Shown one piece after another: positions 52,466-60,331 of a DNA stretch of 64,000 nucleotides. The notes beneath the pieces were generated by a model, which saw only the letters and a list, made by a program, of their open reading frames with translations, did no database searches and was not told the origin of the DNA. Origin of the DNA: Candidatus Zipacnadum vermilionense (GTDB lineage: Bacteria > Armatimonadota > Zipacnadia > Zipacnadales > Zipacnadaceae); contig JALGSV010000003.1 in the NCBI GenBank assembly GCA_029821755.1, positions 94,130 to 158,129 on the forward strand, in the 5' to 3' direction. How positions within the stretch are numbered: the stretch's first letter is position 1; each line of letters starts with the position of its first letter. A program made the position numbers and the translations under genes.

Positions 52466-52732
52466 ATGCCGATTTACGAGTATAAGTGCGAGAAATGCAA
52501 CCACCACTTTGAGAGGCAGCAGAGCGTCTCGGACCCAGCGCCGCGCAAGTGTCCGATTGACGGCTGCCAAGGCAAGGTTACGCGGGTTTTCAGCGTGCCG
52601 GCGATCATGTTCAAGGGGAAGGGCTGGCACGTCAACGACTACGGCCGGGGCCGCGCGACCAAGCCGGCGGCGTCCTGCCCCTCGGGCGGGTCCTGCCCCT
52701 CGGGCGGGTCCTGCCCCGCCGCGACTGACTAA
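52466..52732 (+). CDS. FmdB-family zinc-ribbon protein with Cys-rich repeat tail
   Basis: 88 residues from ATG 52466. The N-terminal zinc ribbon MPIYEYKCEKCNHHFE...CPIDGC matches the FmdB/CxxC_CxxC_SSSS family. The body has VFSVPAIMFKGKGWHVNDYGRG, and the tail is SCPSGG repeated two and a bit times. The DNA is an 18-bp repeat at 52673-52717. The family is a putative regulator, and its DNA-binding role is not well proven. The tail may add metal ligands. It has its own promoter and ends in a textbook terminator. Confidence 0.9.
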   Translation: MPIYEYKCEKCNHHFERQQSVSDPAPRKCPIDGCQGKVTRVFSVPAIMFKGKGWHVNDYGRGRATKPAASCPSGGSCPSGGSCPAATD

Positions 52733-52756
52733 CCAGGCTTTGCGCTACGTTCGGCC

Positions 52757-52786
52757 AACGGCTCCCACCCGGGAGCCGTTTTTCTT
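52757..52786 (+). terminator. Rho-independent terminator of the fmdB-type gene
   Basis: AACGGCTCCC (52757-52766) pairs perfectly with GGGAGCCGTT (52771-52780), and TTTCTT follows. Ten-base-pair stem with a four-base loop. Confidence 0.92.
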
Positions 52787-52964
52787 GCAGCCGTACGAGG
52801 GGCTTCTCCGTGGGAGGGGGAGGGACCTGCCGGGGTGCTCCTAACCCGCGGCGCTGCGTGCAGCGACTGCCCCTGCAGGCAGGGCGGGAAAACCGGGGTT
52901 GGCTCGGGCAGAGGCTCCGAGGCAAGCTGGGGTCGCGGGGGACAGTGCCGCGATGAGGCCGCGG

Positions 52965-53963
52965 TTAGGGTGTGGCCGGGGCAGGAGCGGGGTCTGCCGG
53001 GGCGTGCGGGGGCGTCGGGGCGGTTGCATCAGCAGCTTCCTCTGGGGGCGGAGGGGCGTCCGGGGCTGCCGCCGGAGGCGAGGTCGCCGGAGGAGGCGTG
53101 GTCCCGGGCGCAGGCGGGGTCGCGCCAGCGGCAGGCTCTTCCGGGGCTGCGGTGGGCAAGACCGGATGGGCGTAGAGAAGGGTGATGATCTGCGGGAGCA
53201 GGGCCGGGTAGCGGTGAACGATGAAATTGACGGTCTTGGCGGTCAGCCGCGGGAAGGTGCGGGCAGTCAGCCGCGCCAGGTCGGCGAGAATCTGCGGATA
53301 GCGGGCAATGACCTGGTCCCGGACCTGATTCAACGTATCAGGGAACTCCTTGCGCAAGAGGTCCATGATATCGCCGTACAGGTCGGGGTACTGGCGCGCG
53401 ACTAGCTCGGAGGCCGCGGTCCGGCGCTCGGGTCCCTGGGGGATCTTGGCGAGGTCAACCAAGAAGTCGCCGTACTGCTCGGTGACCAGTTGGCTGACGC
53501 GTATCTTGAGGCGGTCGTTGCTGCCGATGGCCTTGTTGATGATGGCGGGAATCTCGGGATAGTCGATCTGCATCAGCGGGATGAGAGCCGGCATGATCCC
53601 GGTGAGCAGATCGGGCTGTTCCGTGAAGAGAACGCGAGTGACCTCGTCGGAGAGGGTGGGATACTTGGTGTCGAGGAGTTCGGTCAGACGCGCGTACTGG
53701 GCGTTGGTGCCCTTAACGAACGTCCCGATGAGGCCCTCGGCCTGCTGCATGGAGCGGCGCTGCAAGTCGGCGTCGGCCGTGGCAGCGCCGTGGGGGGAGG
53801 CGGGAGCAGGAGTGGCGGAGGTCGGGGCACCGCTACCGGGGGAGGTGGGCGCCAGGGCGGGGCCGGGAGGGGGAGGCGGTGGAGTCGTGTTCTCCGCCTG
53901 CGCCGGCACCAGCAGGGAGGCGATTAGCAGGAGAGCGGCTAGCGCCGCCAGTGTCCGGCTCAT
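52965..53963 (-). CDS. Secreted YP-repeat protein, function unknown
   Basis: 332 residues from ATG 53963, which begins one base after the anti-sigma stop. A signal peptide (ALAALLLIASLLVPAQA) precedes a Pro/Ser/Ala-rich linker. A helical core (about residues 70-275) is made of repeated units of about 16-30 residues ending in tyrosine or phenylalanine plus proline: KYPTL, EQPDLL, DYPEI, QYPDLY, EFPDTL, RYPQIL, TFPRL, RYPALL. A very Pro/Ala-rich C-terminus follows. No family is recognised. Third gene of the sigma/anti-sigma operon, so it is a candidate target or sensor in the signalling chain. Confidence 0.75.
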   Translation of the reverse strand: MSRTLAALAALLLIASLLVPAQAENTTPPPPPPGPALAPTSPGSGAPTSATPAPASPHGAATADADLQRRSMQQAEGLIGTFVKGTNAQYARLTELLDTKYPTLSDEVTRVLFTEQPDLLTGIMPALIPLMQIDYPEIPAIINKAIGSNDRLKIRVSQLVTEQYGDFLVDLAKIPQGPERRTAASELVARQYPDLYGDIMDLLRKEFPDTLNQVRDQVIARYPQILADLARLTARTFPRLTAKTVNFIVHRYPALLPQIITLLYAHPVLPTAAPEEPAAGATPPAPGTTPPPATSPPAAAPDAPPPPEEAADATAPTPPHAPADPAPAPATP

Positions 53964-53964
53964 G

Positions 53965-54810
53965 CTAGCTGCCACCTCCTGTAGTCATGACCGCCGGGGT
54001 AGCTCTGACGCCGGCGGGCGCGCCCTCCAGGTAGTTGGACAACACCGCTTCGGCGATCAGTCCGCCCACTACCTCGTCGGCAAAACTTCCGGAATTGCGG
54101 GATACGCGGGTGCCGTCGGCCAGGTCCACGGGAGTGACGCGGGCTAGTCCTTCCGGCGCCGCGAGAGGGGTGTGCGGCCGGGCTGCGGTCATGTCGGCCA
54201 TGGCCATCCGGGTGCGAGCATAGGCCAGGCGCGGGGCCGGCGCGGGGCGAGCAGCGGAGGGCGGGGCGGGACGGCTGGGTCCCACGCGTGCGCGGCGGCG
54301 GCCGGCGCGGACCGGGGACCGCTCGGTCACAGCGGCCACGACTACGTCCGTTTCAGGAGCGGCTGCAACCCGCGGCACCGGCTCCTCAGGGGGCGCCTCC
54401 GGCGGCGCGACGGCAACCACAGGCGGAGCCGGGCCGGCGGGAGAAGCCACCGGGACCGCCGGACCGGACCAGCGAGTGGCGAAGACCAGGACGAACACCA
54501 CTGCCGTCAGCGCGGCCGCGGCCCAGGCCGGGGCCAATCGCAGGGGCCGCGCCGGAGCGGGAGCCGGGCGTGAAGCTTGAACGGCGGCGGCCCGTATGCG
54601 GGAGGCGAGGGCAGAGGAGGGCTCCGGCGCCGGGGCGGCGCGCAGGACGCGCAAAGCCGCCTCCAGGCGCTGAGTCTGCTCCGCGCAGGCGGCACAGATT
54701 GCCAAGTGGGCCTGCAGGCGGGCCTCGTCGGCCGGCGGCAGGGCGGCCTCCAGCCGCCGGTTCAGCAACCGGTGGGCCAAGCGGCAGGTTATGGTCCGTA
54801 CCTCTTTCAT
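53965..54810 (-). CDS. Anti-sigma factor with zinc-finger (ZAS) domain
   Basis: 281 residues. ATG 54810 overlaps the sigma-factor stop (ATGA). The N-terminal zf-HC2 has HLAICAAC, the H-x3-C-x2-C zinc motif. A single membrane helix lies at about residues 92-110, followed by a Pro/Ala-rich periplasmic tail with VADMTAARPHTPLA. It should bind and hold the ECF sigma factor at the membrane until a signal is sensed. The periplasmic part has no recognised domain. Confidence 0.87.
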   Translation of the reverse strand: MKEVRTITCRLAHRLLNRRLEAALPPADEARLQAHLAICAACAEQTQRLEAALRVLRAAPAPEPSSALASRIRAAAVQASRPAPAPARPLRLAPAWAAAALTAVVFVLVFATRWSGPAVPVASPAGPAPPVVAVAPPEAPPEEPVPRVAAAPETDVVVAAVTERSPVRAGRRRARVGPSRPAPPSAARPAPAPRLAYARTRMAMADMTAARPHTPLAAPEGLARVTPVDLADGTRVSRNSGSFADEVVGGLIAEAVLSNYLEGAPAGVRATPAVMTTGGGS

Positions 54811-55529
54811 TTTCGTTGCTCCCTCAGTCGGAGACCCGACGCCTGCCCGCGCCGTTTCGCCGCCTCTTGCGCCTGCGCCCTCTGGTATTTCTCATACTCC
54901 CGGGCAAAAGCATCCCGGGCTCTGGCCACGCGTGACTTGAGTGTACCCAAGGGGCACTTGAGGAGCGTGGCCGCCTCACGGTACTCCATGCTCTCCAAGT
55001 CCACCAGGGTCAGCACCAGGCGGTGCTGGGGCCGCATGCGGGCTAGGACCTCGTGCACCATGCGCTGGGTCTCGCCGCGCTCGACTTCCTCGGCCGGAGC
55101 CAGGTCATGCTCGTCGGCGAGGTCGCGCTCGACCGAGCCGTCGTCGGTGGTGACAGGTGCGTCCAGCGAGGGCCCCTCTACCGCCCGGCGGCGCTTGCGA
55201 CGTCGCAACTCGTTGATGGCGGCGTTGACCGCAATGCGGTAGAGCCAGGTGCGGAAGCTAGCGTTGCCCTGAAACTGGAAGGAGCGCAGGGCGGCCAGCG
55301 CTTTGAGAAAGATCTCCTGGGTCAGGTCTTCGGCGTCGTCCGGGCCGCACATGCGGTAGACGATGCCGTAGACCCGGCGGTTGTAGCGATCCACGAGCTT
55401 GCCGAAGGCATCGGGATCGCCCTGACGGGCTTCCTCGACCAGCCGCATTTCCTCGTCGCGCCCGGGGAGCGGATCGGCGCCCACGGGCTCAGCGGCTTTC
55501 TCTTTGTTTACGAACACCTTGGGGGGCAC
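54807..55529 (-). CDS. ECF-type RNA polymerase sigma factor
   Basis: 240 residues from GTG 55529 (AGAGGAA nine bases upstream); the longer frame runs back through tRNA genes and is rejected. Region 2: DAFGKLVDRYNRRVYGIVYRMCGPDDAEDLTQEIFLKALAALRSFQ, NASFRTWLYRIAVNAAINELRRRKRR. Region 4: RPQHRLVLTLVDLESMEYREAATLLKCPLGTLKSRVARARDAF. It starts a coupled operon with the anti-sigma factor. A leader of about 120 bases holds two palindromes (55585-55618) and an extended -10 at 55657-55665. Confidence 0.92.
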   Translation of the reverse strand: MPPKVFVNKEKAAEPVGADPLPGRDEEMRLVEEARQGDPDAFGKLVDRYNRRVYGIVYRMCGPDDAEDLTQEIFLKALAALRSFQFQGNASFRTWLYRIAVNAAINELRRRKRRRAVEGPSLDAPVTTDDGSVERDLADEHDLAPAEEVERGETQRMVHEVLARMRPQHRLVLTLVDLESMEYREAATLLKCPLGTLKSRVARARDAFAREYEKYQRAQAQEAAKRRGQASGLRLREQRK

Positions 55530-55584
55530 AAGGTTCCTCTGTTGACGGCGGTTTTTTGCGCAAAACAATCTGAAGGGAAGCCGA

Positions 55585-55618
55585 TTGGCAAGCGGTTTGC
55601 CAACTACATTATGTAGTT
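55585..55618. promoter_or_regulatory. Two adjacent palindromes in the sigma-factor leader
   Basis: TTGGCAA (55585-55591) and TTGCCAA (55597-55603) form one inverted repeat with a five-base spacer. AACTACAT (55602-55609) and ATGTAGTT (55611-55618) form another with one central base, and they share two bases. Candidate operators or a transcript hairpin pair. Confidence 0.55.
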
Positions 55619-55656
55619 TACAGTATGAGACACACGGGCCGGGAGAACATGACCCG

Positions 55657-55665
55657 ATTATAACA
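55657..55665 (-). promoter_or_regulatory. Extended -10 promoter of the sigma-factor operon
   Basis: TGTTATAAT on the minus strand (TATAAT at 55657-55662). The -35 is weak. Confidence 0.5.
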
Positions 55666-55717
55666 CCTGAAGATAGAAGGGCGAAAGGGGGCGGGGAGGT
55701 GGAGGGACGGGGAGGGA

Positions 55718-55793
55718 TGGAGCCGGCGACCGGAATCGAACCGATAACCTGCTGATTACGATTCAGCTGCTCTGCCAATTGAGCTACGCCGGC
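55718..55793 (-). tRNA. tRNA-Thr (CGT anticodon)
   Basis: 76 nt with the 3' CCA encoded. Cloverleaf: acceptor GCCGGCG, D stem GCTC/GAGC, anticodon stem GCTGA/TCAGC with loop ATCGTAA (anticodon CGT, codon ACG), T arm ATCGG/CCGGT. Last tRNA of the four-gene cluster on this strand. Confidence 0.93.
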
Positions 55794-55867
55794 TCGAGCG
55801 AGGAGCCCCCCGGCCCCCCTTCCTGATAGGGAAGAGGGTGAGAGGGGGCGAGGATTGACAAAGGTCG

Positions 55868-55943
55868 TGGTGGCCAGGCCCAGAGTTGAACTGGGGACAC
55901 CTGGATTTTCAGTCCAGTGCTCTACCAACTGAGCTACCTGGCC
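55868..55943 (-). tRNA. tRNA-Phe (GAA anticodon)
   Basis: 76 nt with CCA encoded. Acceptor GGCCAGG/CCTGGCC, D stem GCTC/GAGC, anticodon stem CTGGA/TCCAG with loop CTGAAAA, T stem CCCAG/CTGGG. Confidence 0.95.
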
Positions 55944-55997
55944 ACCCGGGTACGACAGGCACGACTACAGGTGACGACCGGACGCCTGATTTGTCGC

Positions 55998-56074
55998 TGG
56001 TGGGCGGAGCAGGATTCGAACCTGCGACATCATGCGTGTAAAGCATGCGCTCTAACCAACTGAGCTACCCGCCC
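55998..56074 (-). tRNA. tRNA-Val (TAC anticodon)
   Basis: 77 nt with CCA encoded. Acceptor GGGCGGG/TCCGCCC, anticodon stem CATGC/GCATG with loop TTTACAC, T stem GCAGG/CCTGC. Confidence 0.95.
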
Positions 56075-56197
56075 CGAGTACGACAAGCATGACGGCACGT
56101 ACGACTACAGACGCAACAACATCGAGAAGGACGAGGCCCGCCGTCGGGCCTATCCCTCGGCCTGCTTCTGGGCCTGTCGTTGGGCCTGATGTATTGA

Positions 56198-56272
56198 TGG
56201 TGGCCCCAACGGGACTCGAACCCGTGCTGCCGCCTTGAAAGAGCGGAGTCCTAACCACTAGACTATGGGGCC
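56198..56272 (-). tRNA. tRNA-Glu (TTC anticodon)
   Basis: 75 nt with CCA encoded. Acceptor GGCCCCA/TGGGGCC, anticodon stem CCGCT/GGCGG with loop CTTTCAA, T stem ACGGG/CCCGT. First of the cluster. A perfect hairpin AGGCCCG/CGGGCCT at 56134-56151 lies between it and tRNA-Val. Confidence 0.95.
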
Positions 56273-56511
56273 GTCCGAAGCGCGGCGGGCCCGCCAGCAG
56301 GCGGCGGGCACCCGCCTCGTTGCCGGGTGGTTGGACAAACGGGCGCGGCAATCGCGCCCATTTGACGAGGATTATGATAGCAGGCAGGCGGGGGTGGCGT
56401 CAAGGAGTCGGGAGCCGAAATCCGCAGGTAGAAAGTGGTCAGCGGGTAGCCCAAGGTCAGGCGAGTCGGATTCGGTCCGCCCCTCGCGTCCTCCACGGAG
56501 AGGGGCGGGCC

Positions 56512-58230
56512 TCACCAGGCGGCGGCGTAGGCCTGGCAAGAGCTCTTGCTGGAGGCGGCGGCCTGGAGGAGGGAGGTGTTGGGGTCTACGCAGGCAGCGC
56601 AGACCTCGCCGTTAGTGTGGGGCGGGAGGAGGTGGAGGCGATGGCCGCGAGACTGCAGCTCGCGCAGAACCGGGAGGGGCACGCCCTCCTCCACGAAGAT
56701 AGTACCGTCACCGGGGTTCTTGGGGTAAAACGAGTTGATGAAATGCGTGGTGTGGAAGGAGGGGGCGTCTATCGCTTGCTGCAGGTCCATGCCGAAGTCC
56801 ACGACGTTGAGCAGGAACTGCACCGTCCACTGATCCTGCATGTCGCCGCCGGGGGTGCCGTAGGCCAGCCAGGGGCGGCCGTGGCGGAAGGCAAGCGAGG
56901 GGGTGAGAGTGGTGCGAGGGCGCTTGCCCGGCTGGAGGCCGTTGGGATGGCCCTCCTGTAGTGTGAAGATCTGGGCGCGGGTCCCGAGGGGGAAGCCGAG
57001 GTCGGGAATAAGGGGTGAGGAGGGGATCCAGGCCCCGCTGGGGGTCGCGGACATGAGGAAGCCCTCGTCGTCGGCGGTGTCCAGGTGGGTGGTATCGCCG
57101 ACGTAGTTGCCGGGGTCGCCCACCGCGGGCGGGAGATCCCAGAGGGGAGCATTGTTCGCGGACTGCGAGTTGACCTGGGTGCGGAGAGCAGCATTGTAGG
57201 GCCCGGAGAGCAAGTGGTCGAGGGGGACGTCCACGAAGTCGGGATCGCCGTAGTAGCGGTCGCGGTCGGCGAAGGCGAGCTTGGCGCACTCGATGACGGT
57301 GTGGATATGGTCGGCGCTGTTGTGGGACATCGAAGCCAGATCGAAACCCTCCAGCAGGCGGAGTTGTTGCAGGTGCACAGGGCCTTGCGTCCACGGGCCG
57401 CACTTGAAGATGCGGCAGTCGCGGTAGTCAGCGGCGACGGGCTCCTCCAAGCGGGTGGCGTAGGCGGCGAAGTCGGTCTCGGCCAGCAGGGCGGTGTGGG
57501 CGGAGCCGCTGGAGTCGCGGACGGGGGTGGTAGCGACGAAGCGAAGCATCTGCGCGGCGATCTCGCCCCGGTAGAAGAGGTCTACGGCGCACTGGATAGC
57601 GGTTGCGCGGTCGGGAGAGGTGGCGGCGGTCTCGGCGTCAGCCAGGCGCTGGAGGGTGCGGGCCAGAGCGGTCTGGAGGAGCAGGGCGCCTACCTCGGGA
57701 GCCTGGCCGCCGGGCAGGAAGACCTCGGCGGTGGAAGGCCACTCCTGCTCGAAGCGCTGCTGGTGGGCGAGGATACTGCTACGCAGAGCTTCGTACAGGG
57801 GGAAGCCGTCCTCAGCCAGGGAAATCGCGGGGGCGAGCACCTCACGCAGCGTGAGGCGGCCGAAATGCGACAGCGCGGTGGCGTACGCGCCGAAGGTGGC
57901 GGGCACGGTGGCGCCGAGGAGGCCGTCGCCAGGGATGAGCGCGAGATTGTGCTCACAGAACCAGGCGAGCGTGGCGGCTTGTGGGGCGGGGCCCTGGCCG
58001 CTGATGGCGACTACCCGCTGCAGCGTTGGGGAGTAGATGAGAATCGGGCATTCGCCGCCGAGACTGTTGTCCTGGGGCTTGAGCACGGCCAGGGCAAAGC
58101 CGGCGGCCACCCCGGCGTCCACCGCGTTGCCGCCCTGGGCGAACATCTTCAGCCCGGCAGCGGTGGCAAGGTGATGACCGGAGGCGATAGCCCCCTGGCG
58201 GCCGGAGACAACGGGACGGGTGGTGTACAT
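56512..58230 (-). CDS. Gamma-glutamyltransferase family protein
   Basis: 572 residues from ATG 58230 (GGAGGAG upstream); the frame extends to 58806 but that part overlaps the GH36 gene. Ntn-hydrolase of the GGT family: ATAAGLKMFAQGGNAVDAGVAAGFALAV, LGGECPILIYS, the autoproteolysis and nucleophile Thr380 in VGDTTHLDTADDEG, and the C-terminal PGGDMQDQWTVQFLLNVVDFGMDLQQAIDAPSFH. It transfers gamma-glutamyl groups from glutathione-like donors or hydrolyses them. No signal peptide is visible, unlike periplasmic E. coli Ggt. Confidence 0.92.
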   Translation of the reverse strand: MYTTRPVVSGRQGAIASGHHLATAAGLKMFAQGGNAVDAGVAAGFALAVLKPQDNSLGGECPILIYSPTLQRVVAISGQGPAPQAATLAWFCEHNLALIPGDGLLGATVPATFGAYATALSHFGRLTLREVLAPAISLAEDGFPLYEALRSSILAHQQRFEQEWPSTAEVFLPGGQAPEVGALLLQTALARTLQRLADAETAATSPDRATAIQCAVDLFYRGEIAAQMLRFVATTPVRDSSGSAHTALLAETDFAAYATRLEEPVAADYRDCRIFKCGPWTQGPVHLQQLRLLEGFDLASMSHNSADHIHTVIECAKLAFADRDRYYGDPDFVDVPLDHLLSGPYNAALRTQVNSQSANNAPLWDLPPAVGDPGNYVGDTTHLDTADDEGFLMSATPSGAWIPSSPLIPDLGFPLGTRAQIFTLQEGHPNGLQPGKRPRTTLTPSLAFRHGRPWLAYGTPGGDMQDQWTVQFLLNVVDFGMDLQQAIDAPSFHTTHFINSFYPKNPGDGTIFVEEGVPLPVLRELQSRGHRLHLLPPHTNGEVCAACVDPNTSLLQAAASSKSSCQAYAAAW

Positions 58231-58265
58231 GGGTGATGCTCCTCCAGGAAGCGCTGAACGGCGGC

Positions 58266-60275
58266 CTAGAGCAGCCGCAGCTCGCAGGGGCCGGAAGCGG
58301 GCAAGTCGGCGGCGAGGGCGCCAGTGGCGGGGTCGTAGGTGAAAGGCGTGTCGACTCCGTCTGCCTGCAGCGTCTGTGGCGCGGTGGCACACCAGGCTAC
58401 GAAGCGGCCGCCGTCTCGGAGGAGAACCGTGTAGCCGCCCCCAGGGCCGGGGGCGCAGTCGAGGACCGCGCCACCACTGTTCAGCATGTTGGCCAGGCCC
58501 ACAGGGGCAAAGCCGTCCTGCAGGGGAACGAAGGTGACGATCTCCCAGCCCAGCTCCGGCAAGGTGACCGGCAGCTCCGCGTCGCGCTCGCAGCAAACCA
58601 GGGCGCCGGTGGTATGGAAGTAGGCGACGAACTGCTCCCCGACGAGGCCCTCCACATCGCGGGGGCGGACCACGCCGGAGAGGGAGGCGCGCTCGGACTC
58701 TTCCTCGTGGTAGCGCGCGTTGAAGACGCCGATAACGCCGGAGGCCTCGTTCGTGTTGAAAATCTTCAGCAGGACGTCCTGCCGGGTCGGGTCGGTGAAG
58801 AGGCAATCGCGGGTGGGGCGGCCGAGGTCGGCGGCGCGCAGGAGGGTGCCGTCGGAGCAGACCAGCTTGCGCAGCAGCGCGAAGTCGTGGCCGTCCGGTT
58901 TGTCCGAGACGTAGACCGGGCAGCCGGCCACCGCCCGGCCGGCGGCGTGGTAGGCGCCCATGGCGTGACCGGACTGGAACATGTCCCAGTCAGGATGGAT
59001 GAACTCGCCCAGCCAGAGACTCACCTGGGCGTTGGCGTACAGGTGCAGGCCGTGGGAGGCCGGATCGTTGGGCCAGAAGTCGGTGAAGGAGCGCATCAGC
59101 GTGGAGCTCAGCGTGTGGTAGGCGACGTTGGCGGAGGCGGACATGCAGTTGATCACGCGGCCCAGGAAGTGGGTCTGGACGGCGCCTTCGAGAGCCTCGT
59201 GGTAGGCACGCATGAGCGCCGCGTACCCGCCGCGGCCGGCGGCGACCGCGTCCAGGGTGCCCTGGCAGTCGACCTTGACGCCGTCGACGCCCTGGAGGCG
59301 CAAATGGCGGTGGAAGTCCTGGTAGAAGCGGTAGACGTCCTCCGGCTCGACCAGACCGACGACCGGGCCGTAGAAGGGGGTGTTGAGGTCGGGCTTGTGG
59401 TGCAGGAGGCCGCGGGAGAAGTCATGGGCGGTGGCGCGCACGCGGTACGGGAGGGAGTCGCCATCCACGCCGCCCCAGTACCCCTGGAGCGTGTGCCAGA
59501 CGAGGAAGAAGTCCACACCGAACTCGCCCTTGGCCATAGCAACGGTCGCGCCGAGGTCGCCGGGGAACTTGTCGGCGTTAGCGCAGAAGGCGGACATGCG
59601 CTCCTCGCCAGTGGGCTGGCGCCGGGTGGTCTGCCAGCCGGCGTCTACCAGCAGGTAGCGAGGCGACACGCCGCCCGCGGCGAAGCTTGCCAGGCCCTCG
59701 CGGATCTTGTCGTGGGATACCTCGCCGTAGAAGGCGTCCCAAGTGCACCAGCCGAAGAGGTCGACGAACTCCGGCAGGGGCTTGTCGCGGCGCAGGCGGC
59801 CGGTTCCCATGCGGGCAGTGAGGCTCTCGGCGGCAGCGCAGACGAGCTGGTAGGGATCGTCGCCGCGGGCGAGGAAGAGGCCGGTGACCTCCGTTCCCAC
59901 CACCGCAGGATCCCCGGTCTCGGCCACGAGGATAAGTTGATCGTCCGGGGTGCCCTGCAGGTAGGTGGTGAAGGGTTCGTCCACAACCGTGAGGAGGATC
60001 GCGTAGCGGCCGTCCTCCAATTCGGCGAGAAGGAACTCAGTCTCCACCGGCACCTCGCGGACCATCGTCCCGGCCGCGGGAGTCACCCACCAGGGATCGT
60101 AGCGGTAGCCGCAGGTGAAACGCAGGACGCCTGCCAAGGGTCCCAGCGGGAACTCGTGGCGGGCGGCGGCCTTCTCGACGACGGCCTGGAGGAAGAGACC
60201 GTGACCGAGGGGGTCATCCGCCGCGCAGAGGTTAGCGGGGAGGGACGGGAAGAGGGAGAGGTTCGGGTTGGTCAT
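58266..60275 (-). CDS. GH36-type alpha-galactosidase (raffinose synthase/Sip1-like)
   Basis: 669 residues from ATG 60275 (AAGGAG upstream). Matches the Sip1/raffinose-synthase clade: DLFGWCTWDAFYGEVSHDKI, YLLVDAGWQ, then FGVDFFLVWHTLQGYWGG, KVDCQG with the nucleophile Asp336, and RSFTDFWPNDPASH with the acid/base Asp. A beta-sandwich C-terminal domain follows (VYVSDKPDGHDFALL). It hydrolyses alpha-galactosides, or transfers galactosyl groups. The galT gene in the window fits use of the freed galactose. No signal peptide. Confidence 0.9.
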   Translation of the reverse strand: MTNPNLSLFPSLPANLCAADDPLGHGLFLQAVVEKAAARHEFPLGPLAGVLRFTCGYRYDPWWVTPAAGTMVREVPVETEFLLAELEDGRYAILLTVVDEPFTTYLQGTPDDQLILVAETGDPAVVGTEVTGLFLARGDDPYQLVCAAAESLTARMGTGRLRRDKPLPEFVDLFGWCTWDAFYGEVSHDKIREGLASFAAGGVSPRYLLVDAGWQTTRRQPTGEERMSAFCANADKFPGDLGATVAMAKGEFGVDFFLVWHTLQGYWGGVDGDSLPYRVRATAHDFSRGLLHHKPDLNTPFYGPVVGLVEPEDVYRFYQDFHRHLRLQGVDGVKVDCQGTLDAVAAGRGGYAALMRAYHEALEGAVQTHFLGRVINCMSASANVAYHTLSSTLMRSFTDFWPNDPASHGLHLYANAQVSLWLGEFIHPDWDMFQSGHAMGAYHAAGRAVAGCPVYVSDKPDGHDFALLRKLVCSDGTLLRAADLGRPTRDCLFTDPTRQDVLLKIFNTNEASGVIGVFNARYHEEESERASLSGVVRPRDVEGLVGEQFVAYFHTTGALVCCERDAELPVTLPELGWEIVTFVPLQDGFAPVGLANMLNSGGAVLDCAPGPGGGYTVLLRDGGRFVAWCATAPQTLQADGVDTPFTYDPATGALAADLPASGPCELRLL

Positions 60276-60331
60276 GAGTCTCCTTGGTCTAGTCCATCCC
60301 CAGGCGCACTCCATGAGCGCAGGCGCCCTAG

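Noticed and set aside
54807..55928. Sigma-factor frame extended upstream to 55928
   Set aside because: The extension runs through tRNA-Phe and tRNA-Thr. The GTG at 55529 has a proper ribosome binding site.
56512..58806. Gamma-glutamyltransferase frame extended to 58806
   Set aside because: The extra part overlaps the GH36 gene in another frame and is Arg/Pro-rich. ATG 58230 has a good ribosome binding site and a typical GGT start.
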